From Victivallales bacterium (GTDB taxonomy: Bacteria > Verrucomicrobiota > Lentisphaeria > Oligosphaerales > Oligosphaeraceae), in assembly GCA_017431185.1 (NCBI GenBank), contig JAFRLP010000051.1:1-9588 (forward strand): a stretch of 9,588 nt of DNA, given 5' to 3'. The position numbers were made by a program, and so were the translations under genes. Shown here piece by piece: positions 6,471 through 9,588 of the stretch (the stretch's first letter is position 1; every line of letters begins with the position of its first letter). Under the pieces are notes generated by a model. The model was not told the DNA's origin, searched no databases, and saw nothing but the letters and a program-made list of their open reading frames with translations.

Positions 6471-7388
6471 ATGAACACATGCAAGGTAGGCGAGTATGGC
6501 AACTGCGTGGAGCTGCTCAGCGGCAATTTCCGCATTGCGGTGACGCAGGATTTCGGCCCTCGCGTGATTGGCGGGTTCATAAAGGGCGGGGAGAACATCT
6601 TCGTGGTGATGCCCAACGAGCCGATGAGGAACGTTGACACGGGCTTCAGGCTGCGGGGCGGGCATCGCCTGTGGCATTCTCCTGAGGCGGCACCGCGCAG
6701 CTATGCGCCTGACAATGTTCCGGTCAAGGTGACCAGCACCGGCGAAGGGCTGGTCTTTGACTGCGAGCCGGAGGCCATCACGGGCATCAAGAAGACCATC
6801 ACCATCAGCCAGGGGAAGGAAAACTGCTTTGTTTTGAACCACAGGCTTGCCAACTGTGGCCTATGGGACGTGACGCTGGCGCCCTGGGCCCTCTCCATGA
6901 TGGCGCCTGGCGGCATGGCGGTCATTCCGCAGGGACGGGACACCACGCGCAACCCCTTCGCCATGGACCGCGCGCTTACCCTTTGGCCCTACTCCAAGTT
7001 CAACGACTATCGCCTCCTGCTGGAGGACGACTACATCTTCCTGAAGCAGGACTCCAAGGCTACCTCCCCCATCAAAATCGGCTATTACGCCAGCGACGGC
7101 TGGATAGCCTACGTCCTGAACGGCACCGCGTTCGTGAAGCACATTGAGTCCTGCGACCGGAACGGGAGCAACTACCCCGACAATGGCTGCAACCTTGAAA
7201 GCTATTCATGCGACAAGTTCTGCGAAATCGAGACGCTGGCGCCGCTGTTCACGCTCGCTCCGCAGGAGTCCTGCGACCACGTTGAAATCTGGCAGGCCAT
7301 CGCCGACATCCCCGAAATCAAGACAGGCGCCGACTTCGATGAGTACGTCCTGCCACAGATCAAGGCATGTGGGGGGCAGCGTATGTGA
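6471..7388 (+). CDS. DUF4380-like protein, galactose-mutarotase-like beta-sandwich fold
   Basis: A 305-residue protein without signal peptide or membrane segments. The start is set by AGGAGAG (6457-6463) seven bases before the ATG. The pattern is that of carbohydrate-binding mutarotase-like proteins: an opening on binding and orientation (FGPRVIGGFIKGGENIFVV), RGGHRLWHSPE near 62-72, ITISQGKENCFVLNHRLANCG, LAPWALSMMAPGGMAVIPQG, then LWPYSKFNDYR, PIKIGYYASDGWIAYVLNG, and ESYSCDKFCEIETLAPLFTLAP toward the end. Proteins with this layout are often annotated DUF4380; a role as sugar epimerase or sugar binder is inference. It has about eleven cysteines, high for a cytoplasmic protein of this size. 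It is a single gene behind the antiporter remnant with its own likely promoter. Confidence 0.7.
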   Translation: MNTCKVGEYGNCVELLSGNFRIAVTQDFGPRVIGGFIKGGENIFVVMPNEPMRNVDTGFRLRGGHRLWHSPEAAPRSYAPDNVPVKVTSTGEGLVFDCEPEAITGIKKTITISQGKENCFVLNHRLANCGLWDVTLAPWALSMMAPGGMAVIPQGRDTTRNPFAMDRALTLWPYSKFNDYRLLLEDDYIFLKQDSKATSPIKIGYYASDGWIAYVLNGTAFVKHIESCDRNGSNYPDNGCNLESYSCDKFCEIETLAPLFTLAPQESCDHVEIWQAIADIPEIKTGADFDEYVLPQIKACGGQRM

Positions 7389-7650
7389 CCAAACCCCCGC
7401 CGTTCAAGGTCAAGCAGCGTGTGCCAATCCTTCCCGACTGTAAAGAACGCAAAGAGAATCATCATTGGAAAGGGGATTGTCGCTATGGCGAGGATGTTCT
7501 GGAGTGCTTCAAGACAGATTCAGACAAGAGGGCTCTGGAAGCCATCGGGGAGGATTCGCCGCCCCATCGGCTTTTGTCAAGGTCAACGTTTCTGCTCCTG
7601 GGGAACAGAACAATCCAAAAACATCGCCAGTTCTTTCCAAAAGGTCTCCC
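7389..7650. other. gene-poor spacer, no supportable gene
   Basis: About 260 bp between the DUF4380-like gene and the MITE-like element. Several 70-95-codon frames overlap here on the + strand, but none has a family I recognise or a persuasive ribosome site. One frame (roughly 7465-7560) has a gene-like composition, YGEDVLECF followed by an acidic stretch, and could be a remnant. I see no RNA gene and no clear terminator. Confidence 0.5.
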
Positions 7651-7814
7651 CTAGTGTCCCGTTCGATTAATTCGTGAGGATAGTCCGCAGATGTTTTCGA
7701 GTTGTTTTCGCACGAAGGCGACTGCGCATAGTTTCCTATGTAAAGAAGCCCTCATGCGAAAAGAGCCGGAAAGAGCGCGGAATATTCCATCGAATTAATC
7801 GGACGGGACACTAG
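7651..7814. mobile_element. MITE-like element, 164 bp with 24-bp terminal inverted repeats
   Basis: The ends at 7651-7674 and 7791-7814 are inverted copies matching at 23 of 24 positions. Each end starts with CTAGTGTCCCGT or its one-base variant CTAGTGTCCCGTC read inward. The outer CTAG occurs at both edges and, being palindromic, could be a 4-bp target duplication, as IS5-group elements make at YTAR sites; in that case the element is 7655-7810. The 116-bp interior codes for nothing I recognise and carries a small CATAG-TTTC-CTATG hairpin (7727-7740). This is the structure of a non-autonomous MITE or an internally deleted insertion sequence. No transposase is in the window. Confidence 0.85.
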
Positions 7815-8156
7815 GCAAAGGAACAGGTCATCATGGTCTGCCTCATCTTGTGCAATCAACCTCTTGTTCGGACTTTTGGCAACTTTAAATAGCGGTTCTC
7901 CATTTCGAAAAGGAATAATCCCGGCGGCGTCCTCCAGGATTTCGGCATAACCCGCCAGGCTGACTCCACGGAAGAAACGGCGGTCAACAAAGTATATGCC
8001 GCCCTTCTGGTTGCTTCGCAGAGCGCTCACCTTTTCGCAGGAGGTGTTGGTCGTGAAGCAGAACTCGCGAATGCCGTGCCGTTCGCGCGGCTTCAGCATG
8101 GCGCGCGTGACGGGAAAGCCATTTTCAGTGCCTGGGTTGTCCATTGCTCTGGTCAT
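7752..8156 (-). pseudogene. pyridoxamine-5'-phosphate-oxidase-like (PPOX) protein fragment, read into by MITE
   Basis: The first 78 residues look like an FMN-binding PPOX (general stress protein 26-like) domain: NGFPVTRAMLKPRERHGIREF, the FTTNTSCEKV segment (about 34-43), then GGIYFVDRRFFRGVSLAGYAEILED. Family members usually have about 20 more residues before NG.P and continue past EILED with a W..G...YYP stretch. Here both ends depart from the family. After residue 78 the sequence is unrelated, and the last 20 codons (from 7814 down) are the right end of the MITE, which supplies the stop codon. The start ATG overlaps the DUF2293 stop as ATGA (8153-8156), so the fragment may still be translated by coupling. 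I expect it to be inactive, but a short flavin-binding product cannot be excluded. Confidence 0.65.
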
Positions 8157-8845
8157 TCCTTCAGTTCCTTGGCTGCCAGGGCTCGTTGCAGCGGACAGTC
8201 GGCAGGAACGTCGTTTCCACTGCGGTAGTCCTTCAGCAGGGTGAGCGATTCCTGCGCGATGTCGCGCCGCACCTCGCGCCGTTTTCCTGCAACGCGCGGG
8301 ATATAACGGTGGTCGTAGTCGGTTGTGTTGTGGCGCATCCAGGCGATGACCGCCGCCCGCGCCCTTTGCCCGATGGGGATGCGCTGCGTCCGCGCAACCG
8401 TGCCGCTGCCGACGGGCGTGGTGAACTCCGTGATGACCTTGGCCAGCCGCGCGGCGAGTTCGGCATACCGCTCGTGGAAGCCGAGGAATTCAAGGACGGC
8501 CTTCCCGAAATCCTCCTCGTACTCCTCCTGCTCCTTCTCGCGCCGTCTGCGCCCCGCCTCCAGTTTGCGCTGGTACTCAGGCGTCTCGCGCTCGGCCTTA
8601 AGTTGTTCCGCGATGCTGGCCGCAAGCCCCTTGGGAACACACAGGCCGACGCCGAACTCCTTTCGCCCCATCTTCCGTTTCACCACCCAGTAGTCGGTCG
8701 CAGCCGCCTTGAGGCGGCGCGTCAGCGCGGGGTCTCCCGAAGGCACGAACTCCCAGCCGTCGGGCATATCGACGAAATGCCCGTCCCTCGAGTATTTCGA
8801 CACGCCCTTCAGCGCATAGACGACTGTCTCTTCCTTGGCGCTCAT
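8153..8845 (-). CDS. DUF2293 domain-containing protein
   Basis: A 230-residue soluble protein of unknown function. The C-terminal part, about residues 163-207, carries the DUF2293 hallmark: RAAVIAWMRHNTTDYDH, then the basic IPRVAGKRREVRRDIAQES. The N-terminal third is distinct, with WEFVPSGDPALTRRLKAAATDYWVV. Between them, residues about 81-112 form a highly charged, probably helical or coiled-coil stretch rich in R, K and E. The basic, arginine-rich C-terminus suggests nucleic-acid contact, but no function is established. The ribosome site is weak (GACGGCAAGATAAG before ATG at 8845). Its stop overlaps the next frame by ATGA. It is the only intact gene in this end of the window. Long + strand open frames over it (310 codons) are GC-driven shadows. 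Confidence 0.75.
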   Translation of the reverse strand: MSAKEETVVYALKGVSKYSRDGHFVDMPDGWEFVPSGDPALTRRLKAAATDYWVVKRKMGRKEFGVGLCVPKGLAASIAEQLKAERETPEYQRKLEAGRRRREKEQEEYEEDFGKAVLEFLGFHERYAELAARLAKVITEFTTPVGSGTVARTQRIPIGQRARAAVIAWMRHNTTDYDHRYIPRVAGKRREVRRDIAQESLTLLKDYRSGNDVPADCPLQRALAAKELKE

Positions 8846-8899
8846 CTTATCTTGCCGTCCCTCATCATTCCCATGAACGAGTTCAGTTTGCCGTTTCCA

Positions 8900-9070
8900 T
8901 TACTTCTTCAGTTCCTTCCCGCAGGAGAAGGCCTTGGCGACCGTCTCTCCCATCAGGCGATAGACGTGCTGGCAGGCGTCGAAGCAGAGCGGCTTCATCT
9001 TGGCGGCGTCTGGCTTGCCGTCCGTCAGGGCGGATTCCTCGACGGCGCAGTTGAGGATGCGACCGACCAC
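8900..9070 (-). CDS. 56-codon orphan open frame, perhaps a gene remnant
   Basis: From a GTG at 9070 an open frame runs 56 codons to a stop at 8900, ending in VYRLMGETVAKAFSCGKELKK with four cysteines. The frame stays open leftward past the GTG into the preceding gene, so the true N-terminus cannot be fixed. No ribosome binding site precedes the GTG. A strong Shine-Dalgarno (AGGAGGA, 9127-9121 on the - strand) lies about 50 bp upstream but has no start codon within range. Helical, amphipathic composition suggests real protein origin. I do not recognise the family. It may be the tail of a gene whose front was deleted next to that orphaned Shine-Dalgarno. Confidence 0.4.
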   Translation of the reverse strand: MVGRILNCAVEESALTDGKPDAAKMKPLCFDACQHVYRLMGETVAKAFSCGKELKK

Positions 9071-9107
9071 GTTTAGACCATCTGGGGGCTGGCTGTGAAG
9101 GGGTGGT

Positions 9108-9588
9108 TTAGGTATGACGCTCCTCCTGACAGTAATATCCGCCAGTCTTCTTGCTACCGCGTCGAACGACAGCATCCCCTAGCGACGCCAATACTCTGTC
9201 TATTGTCCGAGTTGTCACACCTAACTTTTCTGAAAGTTGCATGCGATTGATACCAGGATTGGTCTTGACTAATGCGACAAGCCTGTGATTTAATGCGACA
9301 TTTGACGCGACATTTAATGCGACATCGTTTTGTTCTGGCAAGCCGTTTTTGACATTTAATGCGACATCTGCTGTATTTTTTTCCGATGTCCTGCCCCTAT
9401 ACACGTTCATCTTGACGGCGAAACCGGCATCCTCCAACGAGATGTCGCGAAGTCCATAGTCGGCGAAGGCCCTGTTGACGCGGCGCAGACCGCTTCCCCA
9501 TTCCTCGATGAATCGCATGTAGTTGAGAGCCTTGGCCAGCACGTCATTGCGGATTTTGGAGTAGCCCGCCAGCGCACGCGCCGCAGTC
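9108..9588 (-). CDS. C-terminal end of RecG-like/AlbA_2-type ATP-binding regulator (partial, continues past right edge)
   Basis: The frame enters from the right edge and ends at 9108. The first residues seen (GYSKIRNDVLAKALNYMRF, IEEWGSGLRRV) are the typical ATP-binding C-lobe of RecG-like/AlbA_2 transcriptional regulators (HATPase_c_4 type). A repeat-rich linker with VALN motifs follows. Then comes a winged-helix DNA-binding end (NRMQLSEKLGVTTRTIDRVLASLG, then GGYYC). The N-terminal AlbA_2 (Schlafen-like) domain would lie outside the window. The internal GTG at 9542 is not the true start. Members are thought to act as transcriptional or stress regulators; the target is unknown. Confidence 0.8.
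   Translation of the reverse strand, partial: TAARALAGYSKIRNDVLAKALNYMRFIEEWGSGLRRVNRAFADYGLRDISLEDAGFAVKMNVYRGRTSEKNTADVALNVKNGLPEQNDVALNVASNVALNHRLVALVKTNPGINRMQLSEKLGVTTRTIDRVLASLGDAVVRRGSKKTGGYYCQEERHT
9270..9366 (-). repeat. VALN-encoding short repeats in the regulator linker
   Basis: TAATGCGACA occurs exactly at 9270-9279, 9291-9300, 9315-9324 and 9357-9366, with a variant at 9303-9312 (TGACGCGACA). On the coding strand these read TGTCGCATTA and encode VALN or VALV. They give DVALNV, a spacer, then DVALNVASNVALN and LVALV. Copies are partly tandem and partly spaced. Such linker repeats are typical of this regulator family and may vary in number between strains. Confidence 0.8.

Noticed and set aside
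7465..7677. Overlapping short + strand frames after the DUF4380-like gene
   Set aside because: No recognisable family or good ribosome site, and they run into the MITE; kept only as possible remnants.
7752..8845. Toxin-antitoxin pair suggested by the ATGA overlap of two frames
   Set aside because: One partner is a PPOX-like fragment ending in a MITE and the other a DUF2293 protein; neither resembles a toxin or antitoxin.
8144..9076. A 310-codon + strand open frame over the DUF2293 region
   Set aside because: It is antisense to the DUF2293 gene and the 56-codon frame, has no family pattern and no ribosome site, and is rich in R, L and P as expected of a GC-driven shadow.
7651..9588. Defence island suggested by DUF2293 next to an AlbA_2-type regulator and a mobile element
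   Set aside because: No nuclease, methylase, NTPase effector or other defence gene is visible, and the region looks eroded, not organised.

Overview
The window is GC-rich bacterial chromosome. It has Shine-Dalgarno-led genes, sigma70-like promoters and at least one short miniature transposable element. No gene fixes the taxon. The mix of an AbgB-type amidohydrolase, an NhaC-type antiporter remnant, a DUF4380-like protein and a DUF2293 protein would fit a Gram-negative anaerobe, possibly of the PVC superphylum (Lentisphaerota-like). That placement is a low-confidence guess from protein flavour, not something the sequence proves.

Layout, left to right. Positions 1-76 hold a 32-bp tandem repeat made of GC-rich palindromes that runs off the left edge. 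Next, on the + strand, come an intact HD-domain phosphohydrolase (98-1357) and an Rrf2-family regulator with three cysteines suited to an Fe-S cluster (1450-1896). Facing them on the - strand are two sulfur-assimilation genes, O-acetylhomoserine sulfhydrylase (1919-3202) and cysteine synthase (3384-4310). A divergent intergenic region (4311-4630) separates cysteine synthase from an M20D amidohydrolase (4631-5998, +). The amidohydrolase is followed closely by the remnant of an NhaC-family antiporter (6048-6309) that keeps its start and probably its tail but has lost its middle. A DUF4380-like mutarotase-fold protein follows (6471-7388).

From about 7.4 kb on, the region looks worn. There is about 260 bp without a supportable gene, then a 164-bp MITE-like element (7651-7814). 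On the - strand follow a PPOX (pyridoxamine-phosphate-oxidase-like) fragment that runs into the element, an intact DUF2293 protein overlapping it by ATGA, a 56-codon orphan reading frame, and the C-terminal end of a RecG-like/AlbA_2-type ATP-binding regulator that leaves the window at the right edge.

The best-supported functional story is a cysteine/methionine control unit. The Rrf2 regulator lies next to the two sulfhydrylase genes. A near-identical 12-bp motif (TTWTYTGGTWGT) sits on both sides of the predicted cysteine synthase promoter and again just upstream of the regulator itself. This suggests that the regulator controls cysteine synthase and its own gene. I did not find a convincing wholly new multi-gene system. 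The operator set, the gutted antiporter, the MITE and the repeat-bearing linker of the right-edge regulator are the points most worth a second look.
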